Assembly: GCF_000632455.1 (NCBI RefSeq)
Contig: NZ_JFYL01000011.1
Location: forward strand, 1-64,000
Reading direction: 5' to 3'
DNA from: Acinetobacter sp. Ver3
GTDB taxonomy: Bacteria; Pseudomonadota; Gammaproteobacteria; Pseudomonadales; Moraxellaceae
DNA length: 64,000 nucleotides
Notes under the pieces: generated by a model
Seen by the model: only the letters and a program-made list of their open reading frames with translations
Told to the model about the DNA's origin: nothing
Database searches by the model: none
Translations under genes and position numbers: made by a program
Shown here: piece by piece, positions 38,741-48,577 of the stretch
How the letters are laid out: the number at the start of each line of letters is the position of its first letter
Position numbering within the stretch: the first letter of the stretch is position 1

Positions 38741-39592
38741 ATGAAAATGAACAAAACCTATTTGGCTTTGGCCATCCTCCCTTTGACAACTTCAGCCATG
38801 GCCTACCAAGCTCAAATTGATGCTGGATATACCTATTTTGACCATGATAGTCTCAAGGTTGATTATCACGGTGTATTTGAAACAGAAGGTACTTATTACT
38901 TCAAAGCAGTTGATACTGAAAATAAACCACTTAATGAGGCTGCATTTCTTGGCCACCATAATCGCGTTTCAGCGAAATATAGTTTTCAGCATATTAAAGA
39001 CGATAAATTGTATATAAATGAAACAGTTGCGCAAAGCAAACAAGAGCTGCACGGCTATTCAATAGGGGGAGAATATTATATTGATCAACTGTACTTCACA
39101 GGTGAGGTCGGTCGTCAACATTATAAAGTGGAGTCACGCTCAAGCTCACTAAACGGTTCATCTCATGCTAAGCAGCGTTTCGATCTAACCACCTATAGAG
39201 CTCTCGTTGGTTATACTCCTATTCAAAATTTACTGATAGCAGCAGGTATTAATGCTTATAAAGGTGAAGGCTTTGATGAAAATGCTTTTGCTTTAAAAGC
39301 CAAATATGTCACCCCATTAGACCAAAATGGTCAATATCTCAATTTAGAATTGGATGGTAGCTTTGGACATGATATTGATTCGATTACATTTGGTGGGGAT
39401 TATTATTTAACTCAACGCTTAAGCCTAGGTAGTGCTTATACGCGAGATACGAATAGCACTAGTAAAATTCATAAAGACGAATACCAATTACGTGGCAAAT
39501 ACTTTATCAATAATAACCTCTCTCTTGGGAGTATTTTAAGATTCAGTGATGATGAAGATAAGTTTAATATAAACGGAACATATCGATTCTAA
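38741..39592 (+). CDS. Putative porin, tandem paralogue 1
   Basis: A 283-residue outer-membrane beta-barrel with a signal peptide ending TSAMA, then YQAQIDAGY. It ends in Phe (NINGTYRF). It shares ETEGTYYFKAV, NKPLNEAAFL and AGINAYKG-type blocks with the next two genes. It is the longest of the three, with an extra Lys/Gln/Ser-rich loop around residues 80-155 (INETVAQSKQELHG, KVESRSSSLNGSSHAK). Substrate unknown. An upstream TTGACC with AACAAT-type -10 provides a promoter. Confidence 0.85.
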   Translation: MKMNKTYLALAILPLTTSAMAYQAQIDAGYTYFDHDSLKVDYHGVFETEGTYYFKAVDTENKPLNEAAFLGHHNRVSAKYSFQHIKDDKLYINETVAQSKQELHGYSIGGEYYIDQLYFTGEVGRQHYKVESRSSSLNGSSHAKQRFDLTTYRALVGYTPIQNLLIAAGINAYKGEGFDENAFALKAKYVTPLDQNGQYLNLELDGSFGHDIDSITFGGDYYLTQRLSLGSAYTRDTNSTSKIHKDEYQLRGKYFINNNLSLGSILRFSDDEDKFNINGTYRF

Positions 39593-39609
39593 TTCCATTC
39601 AACATGGGG

Positions 39610-39640
39610 AAGTAGCAGTGCCAAAACTGCTACTTTCGTT
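39610..39640 (+). terminator. Terminator-like hairpin after porin 1
   Basis: AAGTAGCAGT and ACTGCTACTT form a 10-bp perfect stem; the T run is short (TTTCGTT). Confidence 0.6.
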
Positions 39641-39800
39641 CAAATTGCATACAATTCATATTGAAAAGCAACATAAAATGACTAAAACACCTTATCTTTC
39701 ACATGAATTAACATGATTTTTTATTTTTTAAAATCAATAATTTAAAGTTTTATTTTTACATAAAAATTACACAAGATACATTACTGTTACTTTTGCTTGA

Positions 39801-39828
39801 TTGATCCTTCATGATTTTCCCCTACACT
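39801..39828 (+). promoter_or_regulatory. Promoter of porin 2
   Basis: TTGATC (39801-39806), 16 bp, TACACT (39823-39828), about 55 nt before the ATG; GAGGGG precedes the start. Confidence 0.6.
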
Positions 39829-39881
39829 GAACTTGTAACAAAAAATGTATTAACAACTAACTCTATTGAGGGGAAGTATCC

Positions 39882-40664
39882 ATGAAAAAATTAGCAATCG
39901 CGTCTGCGCTTCTTTCTGCTTTAGCTGTAACTGGAACTGCAAATGCATATCAAGCTGAAGTAGGTGCTTCTGCAGGTCTTATCGATCCTGATAATGGTAG
40001 TACAAGTGGTTCATTTGGTGTTGATGGTACTTATTATTTCCAACCAGTTCAAACACGTAATGCTCCACTAGCTGAAGCTGCATTCCTTGATCGTGCAAGT
40101 AATGTAAATGCGAAATACCAATACAGCGAAGTTGGTGATGATGAAAGACATCAATACGGCGTAGGTGTTGAATACTTCGTACCTAATTCTGATTTTTATG
40201 TAAGCGGTAATGTTGGTCGTGATGATCGTAAATTTGATATTGGACCTGATTTTGATGAGACAGTTTATGGTGCTGAAGTAGGTTATTTGCCTGCACCTGG
40301 CTTATTAATTGCAGCAGGTCTTAAGGGTTACGATAACGACTATGATGATGGTGTTGACCCAACATTACGTGCTAAATATGTAACTACATTGTCTAACGGT
40401 AAAGATATCAACTTAGAAGCTGGCGCTGCATTTGGTGACCTTGATGAATATAATCTAGCTGCTGATTACTTCATCGATAAAACTTTAAGTGTTGGTGTAG
40501 ATTACTATAGTAAAGATACTGGTCCTGCAGATACAAACGAGTTTGGTGTAAGCGCACGTAAATTCTTCACACCTCAAGTCAGCTTAGAAGGTCGTGTAGG
40601 TTTTGGTGAACTTGCGAATAATGATTACAACAAATTCGGTTTAGCTGCTAAATATCGCTTCTAA
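39882..40664 (+). CDS. Putative porin, tandem paralogue 2
   Basis: A 260-residue beta-barrel with signal peptide MKKLAIASALLSALAVTGTANA, mature start YQAEVGASAG, and terminal Phe (GLAAKYRF). The repeated blocks GVDGTYYFQPV, APLAEAAFLDRASNVNAKY, GVGVEYFVPNSDFYVSGNVG and LLIAAGLKGYDNDYDDGVDPTLRAKYV are shared almost position for position with the third gene. The acidic DNDYDDGVDP loop could bind cations. A strong GAGGGG ribosome site suggests high expression. Function unknown beyond outer-membrane localisation. Confidence 0.88.
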   Translation: MKKLAIASALLSALAVTGTANAYQAEVGASAGLIDPDNGSTSGSFGVDGTYYFQPVQTRNAPLAEAAFLDRASNVNAKYQYSEVGDDERHQYGVGVEYFVPNSDFYVSGNVGRDDRKFDIGPDFDETVYGAEVGYLPAPGLLIAAGLKGYDNDYDDGVDPTLRAKYVTTLSNGKDINLEAGAAFGDLDEYNLAADYFIDKTLSVGVDYYSKDTGPADTNEFGVSARKFFTPQVSLEGRVGFGELANNDYNKFGLAAKYRF

Positions 40665-40692
40665 TATCTTGATTAAGATTTAATGTTTCTTA

Positions 40693-40721
40693 AAAGCCCA
40701 TCTTAATGATGGGCTTTTTTT
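40693..40721 (+). terminator. Terminator of porin 2
   Basis: AAAGCCCATC, TTAAT, GATGGGCTTTTTTT. Confidence 0.88.
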
Positions 40722-40756
40722 GTGCAAAAACCTGATGGAATGTCATTTTATGTACA

Positions 40757-40784
40757 TTGACTCATCCCCTTTTGTTCTTACAAT
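40757..40784 (+). promoter_or_regulatory. Promoter of porin 3
   Basis: TTGACT (40757-40762), 16 bp, TACAAT (40779-40784): same hexamers and spacing as the Omp33-36 promoter at 12898. Confidence 0.65.
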
Positions 40785-40837
40785 AGAAACTAGCTGTCAC
40801 AAAACAGTCATATTTCTATAACAAAGAGAGTCAATAT

Positions 40838-41599
40838 ATGTTTAAAAAAATTACACTTGCGACTGCACTTATTGCAAGCTTAGGAACTGCACATGCGTAT
40901 CAAGCTGAAGTTGGGGCTACAGCCAAATTGATCGATCCTGATAATGGTAGCAATTCTGCAGGTTTTGCGCTTGATGGCACATATTATTTTAATCCTGTTC
41001 AAATCAAGAACTCTCCATTAAACGAAGCTGCATTTTTAAATCGTTCAAGCAACGTGAATGCACAAGTGTCTTATGACGACTTTGATGTAAACGAATATTG
41101 GAATTATGGTGTTGGAGTTGAATATTTTGTTCCAAACACTGATTTCTATCTAAATGCCAATATTTCTCAGGAAACTGAAAAAGCTCCGAATACTCCCGAC
41201 TTTGATATAACTTTCTATAAAGTTGAAGCTGGTTATTTCTTAGCACCATCTTTATTGGTCGCAGCTGGTTTACGTGGTTGGGATCATGATTATGATGATG
41301 GCATTGACCCTACTATTCGAGCAAAATATGTCACTCAAATTGGCGCAAACGATGTGAATTTAGAGGCTGGTGCTGCATTTGGTGATTTAGACGAGTTCTC
41401 TTTAAGAGGCGATTATTACATTGATAAAACACTCAGCGTGGGTGTCGACTATTTCAATCAAGATTTCAACGGCGGATCTTTTGATGAATTTGGTGTAAAT
41501 GCTAAAAAATTCTTCAATCAGCAAGTAAGTGTCGAAGGTCGAATTGGTTTTGCAGATGACGGTAATACCTTTGCTATACGTGGTGCATACCGCTTCTGA
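40838..41599 (+). CDS. Putative porin, tandem paralogue 3
   Basis: A 253-residue beta-barrel with signal peptide ending GTAHA, mature start YQAEVGATAK, terminal Phe (AIRGAYRF). It is very similar to paralogue 2 (IDPDNGSNSAGFALDGTYYFNPV, NVNAQVSY, GVGVEYFVPNTDFYLNAN, GWDHDYDDGIDPTIRAKYV), which points to a recent tandem duplication. AAAGAGAG precedes the start. A shared terminator with recJ follows. Confidence 0.88.
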   Translation: MFKKITLATALIASLGTAHAYQAEVGATAKLIDPDNGSNSAGFALDGTYYFNPVQIKNSPLNEAAFLNRSSNVNAQVSYDDFDVNEYWNYGVGVEYFVPNTDFYLNANISQETEKAPNTPDFDITFYKVEAGYFLAPSLLVAAGLRGWDHDYDDGIDPTIRAKYVTQIGANDVNLEAGAAFGDLDEFSLRGDYYIDKTLSVGVDYFNQDFNGGSFDEFGVNAKKFFNQQVSVEGRIGFADDGNTFAIRGAYRF

Positions 41600-41611
41600 T
41601 CTTTGAGTGCT

Positions 41612-41639
41612 AAAAACCGCTCTGATGAGCGGTTTTTTT
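41612..41639. terminator. Bidirectional terminator between porin 3 and recJ
   Basis: AAAAACCGCTC, TGAT, GAGCGGTTTTTTT. The recJ stop codon lies at the very end of its T run. Confidence 0.88.
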
Positions 41640-43341
41640 ATTGATGCATATGTACAATGCGCATTTGTAAACTGGTATTGCCATTAAAGGTATTTTTATC
41701 CAGCTCATAGACCAAGCGAATTTCATTGAGCATCGGATCAAACTGATATTTATCTGCTGCGTTAAAGGCGATTGCCTCTACCACTTGACCATTTTCTAAA
41801 GCTACACGCAGTTTCAAGTGCACATCCTTCAGCCAGCGATAATCCAAAATTTTAAATACTCCCTCGAATACAGGCGCAGGAAACTTTTGCCCCCAAGGAC
41901 TTAAATTTTGTAATACGTCCACCGTTTCAATTTGGAAAGCTGAAGCTGGCAACTCCCCATCCGTCCATAAGGTTGCAGTAAACAGACTTTCATCTTGACT
42001 GGCAATCAACTGCTCAAATACCTGCTTAAACTCAGCAAAATGTTCTTTTTGAATGGTTAGACCTGCAGCTGCAGCATGCCCACCAAAGTGACTGACAATA
42101 TGTGGATATTGCTCAGCCACACGCTCAATCGCATCCCGAATATGAATTCCCTCAATTGAACGCGCTGAACCTTTGATATGAATGCCATCTTCATCACGGG
42201 CAAAAACGATACTCGGACGATGGAACTGCTCTTTTAAGCGTCCTGCCACAATTCCAATCACGCCTTGATGCCAATGTGGCTCAAACATAATTAACGCTGC
42301 AGGTATTGCATCCTTATCTAGCTGAATTTGATCTAATGCAGTCAATGCTTCTTGCTTAATCTTACCTTCTACCTGACGACGTTCCACATTGAGTTGATTC
42401 AGCTGTTCCGCTAAAGGATATGCTGTAGCCAAGTCGGATGCCAAGAGACATTCGATGCCAATGTCCATGGTTTCCATACGCCCTGCCGCATTAATTCGCG
42501 GTCCAATCACAAAACCTAAGTCTTGCGCTTTCAGTCCTGCAGGATCACGTTTGGCAATATCTAATAAGGCTGAAATCCCAGGGCGACATAATCCTTGTTT
42601 AATCCGCTTTAGACCACTGTCGATTAAGATTCGGTTGTTATAGTCCAAACTGGCAACATCGGCATAGGTCCCAAGCGCAACCAAATCCAAATAGCTGATC
42701 ATTTGTGCAAAAGACTTGCCCATTTTTTTACGATGACTAGATAAATTCGCCAACACATAAAAGGCAACTCCTACTCCTGCCAAAGCTTTACTTGGAAACT
42801 CACAACCGAGTTGATTCGGATTCACCACTGCCTCAGCCATAGGCGTTGGCTTGGTTGTGAGATGGTGATCAGTAATAATCACTTGCATGCCATGATCTTG
42901 GGCTTGCTTAACTCCATCATGACTTGAAATACCATTGTCAACCGTAATCAACAAATCAGGCGTAAAGTTGGCAAACGCAAGATCTGCTATAGCAGGTGTC
43001 AAACCATAGCCATACTTAAAGCGATCAGGGACTAAATAATCAACATCTGCCCCCATGTCACATAGTGCAAGCATCATCAATGTTGTACTGGTCGCACCGT
43101 CAGCATCATAGTCCCCGACAATCACAATTTTTTTGTGTTGATCAATGGCTTGGTCGATCAACTGAATTGCAGCATCCAAACCCTTCATGGTTGGCGCTAA
43201 TAAGTATTTTAATTTCAGTTCTAGTTCTTGTTCAGATTCAACGCCTCGACGTGCCAAAATTTCGGCAACAAATGAAGGCACACCCTGAAAGTTTTCAGGG
43301 CGTGTTAAAAATGGACGTTGCTTGATTTCAAGTTTTGGCAT
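41638..43341 (-). CDS. recJ: Single-stranded-DNA exonuclease RecJ
   Basis: RecJ, 567 residues, 5'-3' ssDNA exonuclease in recombination and mismatch repair. DHH-family motifs: VGDYDADGATST (about 74-85), TVDNGISS, ITDHHLTT (about 155-162), and the DHHA1 motif SHFGGHAAAAGLT near 430, then an OB fold. It starts immediately after the pdxH stop (TAA then ATG), so translation is likely coupled. Confidence 0.97.
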   Translation of the reverse strand: MPKLEIKQRPFLTRPENFQGVPSFVAEILARRGVESEQELELKLKYLLAPTMKGLDAAIQLIDQAIDQHKKIVIVGDYDADGATSTTLMMLALCDMGADVDYLVPDRFKYGYGLTPAIADLAFANFTPDLLITVDNGISSHDGVKQAQDHGMQVIITDHHLTTKPTPMAEAVVNPNQLGCEFPSKALAGVGVAFYVLANLSSHRKKMGKSFAQMISYLDLVALGTYADVASLDYNNRILIDSGLKRIKQGLCRPGISALLDIAKRDPAGLKAQDLGFVIGPRINAAGRMETMDIGIECLLASDLATAYPLAEQLNQLNVERRQVEGKIKQEALTALDQIQLDKDAIPAALIMFEPHWHQGVIGIVAGRLKEQFHRPSIVFARDEDGIHIKGSARSIEGIHIRDAIERVAEQYPHIVSHFGGHAAAAGLTIQKEHFAEFKQVFEQLIASQDESLFTATLWTDGELPASAFQIETVDVLQNLSPWGQKFPAPVFEGVFKILDYRWLKDVHLKLRVALENGQVVEAIAFNAADKYQFDPMLNEIRLVYELDKNTFNGNTSLQMRIVHMHQ

Positions 43342-43998
43342 TTAGGGCATCAATCGTTGTAATTTCCACGCACCGTCGATTTTTTCATAACACAAACGGT
43401 CGTGCAAACGGTTTGGGCGACCTTGCCAGAACTCATAATAATCTGGCTCTATACGGTAACCACCCCAGAAATCAGGCTTATCTAAAGTCTGTTGATCTGC
43501 CACACGCTCATGCAATTCATTAAAGCGTTGCTGTAGCTCGTCACGGCTCGCAATCACACCACTTTGTGGGGTACTAATATGCGCTGCAATTTGGCTATCA
43601 CGCGGGCGCTTATGGTAATAATCAGCGGATTCTTGTTCTGAAATTTTTACCACTCGACCTGAAATGCGAACTTGGCGTTCTTGTTCAGCCCAATAAAACA
43701 GAATTTGCGCATAAGGATTGGCTACTAAGTCGAGTCCTTTTTGGCTGTCATAATTGGTATAAAACGCATAACCATTTTCATCCGCACCTCGAAGTAATAC
43801 GGTACGTACGTGCGGTCTACCCTCAGCATTTGCCGTAGCCAATGACATGGCATACGGTTCGTGAAGCTGAGCTTCTAACGCATGGTTAAACCACAATAGA
43901 AACTGTTCATGTGGATCAGCATTCACTTGATCCTCATGTAATTCGCCTTTTTGATAATTTAGGCGCAGTTCACTGAGATCTTTAATCAAATCACTCAT
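43342..43998 (-). CDS. pdxH: Pyridoxamine 5'-phosphate oxidase
   Basis: PdxH, 218 residues, FMN-dependent enzyme converting pyridoxine/pyridoxamine phosphate to pyridoxal phosphate. Motifs: RPHVRTVLLRGADENGYAFYTN (FMN binding), SQKGLDLVANP, and the C-terminal EFWQGRPNRLHDRLCY with RLMP end. It lies 14 nt after glmM and abuts recJ, forming glmM-pdxH-recJ. Confidence 0.96.
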   Translation of the reverse strand: MSDLIKDLSELRLNYQKGELHEDQVNADPHEQFLLWFNHALEAQLHEPYAMSLATANAEGRPHVRTVLLRGADENGYAFYTNYDSQKGLDLVANPYAQILFYWAEQERQVRISGRVVKISEQESADYYHKRPRDSQIAAHISTPQSGVIASRDELQQRFNELHERVADQQTLDKPDFWGGYRIEPDYYEFWQGRPNRLHDRLCYEKIDGAWKLQRLMP

Positions 43999-44012
43999 GA
44001 GTCAATCCCCGA

Positions 44013-45347
44013 TTAAGCTGCTGCATTAGCACGTACAGCATCTGCCAAAGCATGTGCCAGTGCAGTCACTTCTTGAAGATTATCACCTTCAACCATCACA
44101 CGAATTACAGGTTCAGTCCCTGACTTACGAATCAGTAATCGACCACGACCTTTAAGTTGCGCTTCGGCTTTGGCAAATTCTGCAGCCAATGCAGGTACTG
44201 AGTATGGATCAAACATTGCATCTAAACGGACATTTACAAGCACGTTTGGCAGTAATTTAAAGTCAGCAACCAACTCATGCAATGCTTTCTTCTGTTCAAC
44301 CATGACAGTTAAGACTTGTAGGGCTGCAATAATCGCATCACCTGTGGTGCTCTTGTCTAGAGTTAAAATGTGACCTGAAGGTTCACCACCAATAACCCAA
44401 CCGTTTTCCTCTAAACCTTGCAATACATAACGGTCACCAACTTTGGCACGTAGCAGTGGAACTTCTGCTTTTTCAAGTGCTAATTCAAGTGCCATATTGC
44501 TCATGAGCGTACCGACAATACCGGCTGGTTTATTGGCACTTTGTGTCGCCAAGATATATAGAATATGATCGCCATCAATCAGCTTTCCATTCTGATCCAC
44601 TAGAATGACACGATCTGCATCGCCATCAAATGCAATACCCAAATCTGCTTGATGCTCAACAACAGCAGCTTGCAAACTCTCAGGATGAGTTGAGCCACAG
44701 CCTTGGTTAATATTCAAACCATTCGGTTCATTATGAATCGCAATCACTTTGGCACCGAGCTCACGGAATACCGCAGGACCCACGTTATATGCTGCTCCAT
44801 TGGCACAGTCGACGACAATCTTTAAATTGTTTAAATCATAATGGTATGGGAACGTTGATTTACAAAATTCAATATAACGACCTGGAGCATCATCAACACG
44901 CACACTTTTTCCTAGACTCGCAATATCATCAATGACAATATCTTTCTCGAGTTCAGCATTAATCTCATCTTGAAACTCGTCTGGTAATTTTTTTCCTTCT
45001 GAAGAAAAAAACTTAATGCCATTATCATGATAAGGGTTATGTGAAGCTGAGATGACAATCCCTAAACTGGCATGCAAAGCACGAGTTAAATGAGCAATGG
45101 CAGGCGTAGGTAATGGACCCAATAAATGCACATAAACACCAGCTGCGTTTAAACCCGATTGTAAAGCCGCTTCTAAAATATAACCTGATAAACGAGGATC
45201 TTTGCCCATCACCACAATCGGTTTATTTCTTTTTGTTCTACGCTTAAGTACTTTACCCGCAGCAAACCCTAATTTGAGTGCAAACTCAGGTGTGATTGGA
45301 AATACACCGAATTTCCCACGAATACCATCAGTACCAAAATAACTCAT
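44013..45347 (-). CDS. glmM: Phosphoglucosamine mutase
   Basis: GlmM, 444 residues, interconverts glucosamine-6- and -1-phosphate for UDP-GlcNAc, precursor of peptidoglycan and lipid A. The phosphoserine loop is [17 protein letters not shown] (about 97-113), the metal loop DGDADR (about 240-245), and the phosphate-binding [12 protein letters not shown] near 410. Start [11 protein letters not shown] is canonical. It is the first gene of the glmM-pdxH-recJ group. Confidence 0.97.
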   Translation of the reverse strand: MSYFGTDGIRGKFGVFPITPEFALKLGFAAGKVLKRRTKRNKPIVVMGKDPRLSGYILEAALQSGLNAAGVYVHLLGPLPTPAIAHLTRALHASLGIVISASHNPYHDNGIKFFSSEGKKLPDEFQDEINAELEKDIVIDDIASLGKSVRVDDAPGRYIEFCKSTFPYHYDLNNLKIVVDCANGAAYNVGPAVFRELGAKVIAIHNEPNGLNINQGCGSTHPESLQAAVVEHQADLGIAFDGDADRVILVDQNGKLIDGDHILYILATQSANKPAGIVGTLMSNMALELALEKAEVPLLRAKVGDRYVLQGLEENGWVIGGEPSGHILTLDKSTTGDAIIAALQVLTVMVEQKKALHELVADFKLLPNVLVNVRLDAMFDPYSVPALAAEFAKAEAQLKGRGRLLIRKSGTEPVIRVMVEGDNLQEVTALAHALADAVRANAAA

Positions 45348-45414
45348 TCATTCTCTCACTTCTTAGCGGGTGATTAACATCATCCTTTTTCAATGCGCAC
45401 CACTTTACACCAAA

Positions 45415-45449
45415 ATAAAAAAACCGTCATTTACATGACGGTTTTTTTT
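45415..45449 (-). terminator. Terminator of guaB
   Basis: AAAAACCGTCAT, TTAC, ATGACGGTTTTTTTT. Confidence 0.9.
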
Positions 45450-45473
45450 AAAAATTTGTTTTATAACAGGCAA

Positions 45474-46970
<1,497 letters not shown>

Positions 46971-46987
46971 TTATATACAAATTTTAA

Positions 46988-47031
46988 GGTAAATTTCATT
47001 TCTTATTATCGACAATTTTATGAAATTTACC
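46988..47031. promoter_or_regulatory. 12-bp perfect inverted repeat upstream of guaB
   Basis: GGTAAATTTCAT (46988-46999) and ATGAAATTTACC (47020-47031), 20-nt spacer, starting 47 nt before the guaB ATG. A reverse-strand TATAAT (in GTATATAATGG) lies between the repeat and the gene, so the repeat overlaps the expected -35 region. An operator for purine control is likely; the regulator is unknown. Confidence 0.6.
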
Positions 47032-47117
47032 CATCACTCCTATTTTCATGCAATTTATTATCCAAAAAAATCATAATAAGAGCATATAAAACAGAAGCAT
47101 ATTTTAAATCATTCAAA

Positions 47118-47483
47118 TTAACTGACCTGATCGTAATCCTCATCATTCGACGATGGAACAATTTCAATATCAATTAATGGGATCAGATGATGGGCTTGTC
47201 GAGCTTTGGCACATTGCGCATCTCCGGCTTGGACCTCTCTACACGATGAACTGCGAACCGTATAGATCGAGCAAGAGACCTGCTTCCCTATTTCTCCTTC
47301 TAGAGCAACGCATCGCGGGTTAGTTTGATTCGTCCCCACCATACAAGCATATACAGGGTTAATATCCTCAACCATCTCGGTAGGGATGTTCATCGCTTCC
47401 GCACCATAAAATGAAACACGGAAATAGGCACAACAAGCACCACAACTTAAACACGCATCCTGTGCAGAAATCTGAGAGAGCAT
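47118..47483 (-). CDS. YkgJ-family cysteine-cluster protein
   Basis: A 121-residue protein with the zinc/iron-chelating CxxxC-type domain of the YkgJ family: CLSCGACCAYF (about 11-21), then RCVALEG, SCSIYTVRSSSCREVQ and a final QCAKA. These cysteines are spaced to bind a metal or iron-sulfur cluster. Biological role is unknown. The acidic tail (SSNDEDYDQ) is unusual but not diagnostic. Single gene. Confidence 0.88.
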   Translation of the reverse strand: MLSQISAQDACLSCGACCAYFRVSFYGAEAMNIPTEMVEDINPVYACMVGTNQTNPRCVALEGEIGKQVSCSIYTVRSSSCREVQAGDAQCAKARQAHHLIPLIDIEIVPSSNDEDYDQVS

Positions 47484-47590
47484 TTTTAAATCTCTTAAAA
47501 ATAATTTTTTAGTGACGAAATCCTAAAAAACTTAATTTCAAAAACAAGATTTTTTTATTATATTTATTTACTAATCAATAACTTCCATTA

Positions 47591-47628
47591 AAAAAATGCA
47601 CCATTATGAATCACTTTCATGGTGCATT
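47591..47628 (-). terminator. Terminator of the TMEM165-like gene
   Basis: AATGCACCAT and ATGGTGCATT, 10-bp perfect stem; on the reverse strand followed by a T run (A6 at 47591-47596). Confidence 0.8.
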
Positions 47629-47695
47629 ATTTCAATACTATTTATAAATAAACTAAATCTTTTGAAGATTCAGATCTTTATGCGTATACAACCAT

Positions 47696-48271
47696 TTATA
47701 AACAATAATGTTGCACTAAAGTGCCCACACCAATGACAAGGAAAATTATTGCGCCAATTTTGTGAATCAAGGAGATAGGTAATCGATTCGCCAATTTATC
47801 ACCAATAAATACTGCCGGCGCATTAGCGATCATCATACCTAATGTCGTTCCAGCCATCACCCACCAGATACTGTCAAAACGTGCAGCAAGTGCCACTGTC
47901 GCAATCTGCGTTTTGTCGCCAATTTCAGCCAAGAAAAATAAAATAAACGTCGCTCCAAAAACGCCAAATTTTTGCCATTTTTGAATACTTCCTGACTCAT
48001 CCTCTAGTTCATCAGGGACCAGCATCCAAGCAGCCATAGCAATAAATCCTATTGCTAGAATCCACATGAGGATCTCGGGACTTAAAATTGTTGTAACCCA
48101 TTGTCCTAGAGCAGCGGAAACTCCATGATTGACAATTGTCGCTAACAAAATAGCAATTAAGATTGGAACGGGTTTACGAAAGCGTGCAGCAAGAAGTAAA
48201 GCTAACAATTGGGTTTTATCACCCATTTCAGCTAGTGCGACGATACCTGTAGACAGAAGGAATTCATACAT
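47696..48271 (-). CDS. TMEM165/GDT1 (UPF0016) family manganese exporter
   Basis: A 191-residue, six-helix membrane protein with the two inverted repeats of the UPF0016 family, each marked by the E-x-G-D-K-T motif: ALAEMGDKTQLLALLLAARF (about 13-32) and FLAEIGDKTQIATVALAARF (about 112-131). Bacterial members (MneA type) export Mn2+ or exchange Ca2+/Mn2+. The Mn2+ riboswitch directly upstream supports manganese efflux strongly. It probably protects the cell from manganese excess. Confidence 0.93.
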   Translation of the reverse strand: MYEFLLSTGIVALAEMGDKTQLLALLLAARFRKPVPILIAILLATIVNHGVSAALGQWVTTILSPEILMWILAIGFIAMAAWMLVPDELEDESGSIQKWQKFGVFGATFILFFLAEIGDKTQIATVALAARFDSIWWVMAGTTLGMMIANAPAVFIGDKLANRLPISLIHKIGAIIFLVIGVGTLVQHYCL

Positions 48272-48373
48272 GATGTCTTTCTCTGGCTAGCATAACAAAT
48301 ACCAATGACCCACCATCCCTGCTAGCCAAAAATCCGCAGAATGGTAAATCAAAGGTCTTGCCAACAAAAGAAA

Positions 48374-48485
48374 GCTCAAATAGAGCTCATTTGGTTCTTT
48401 GCTATGATGACCATGCTCGTTTTAGAGCAAATATGTTGACCATCACCTGTTCTATTGCAGAACAGCGGCTACTCCCCAATGAAGT
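48374..48485 (-). promoter_or_regulatory. yybP-ykoY manganese riboswitch
   Basis: On the reverse strand the leader contains the family hallmark GGGGAGUAGC (complement of 48468-48477), a P2-like stem GUUCU-GCAAU-AGAAC, then GUGAUGGUCAACAU and GCAUGGUCAUCAU blocks typical of the second conserved half. A downstream hairpin AGCTC/GAGCT (48374-48388) followed by TTTCTTTT could be the switching terminator. The regulated gene 100 nt below is a Mn2+ exporter, as expected for this class, which turns genes on at high Mn2+. Confidence 0.88.
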
Positions 48486-48521
48486 TTATCCATTATAAGC
48501 CTGGCTTTTTGTTTTTACAAA

Positions 48522-48547
48522 TAAAAACCCCACCGAAGTGAGGTTTT
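48522..48547 (-). terminator. Terminator of aceE-aceF
   Basis: On the reverse strand AAAACCTCAC, TTCG, GTGGGGTTTTTA: a UUCG-capped stem followed by T. Confidence 0.82.
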
Positions 48548-48577
48548 GATTCTGCAGACAAAATACGTTAAAAATAT

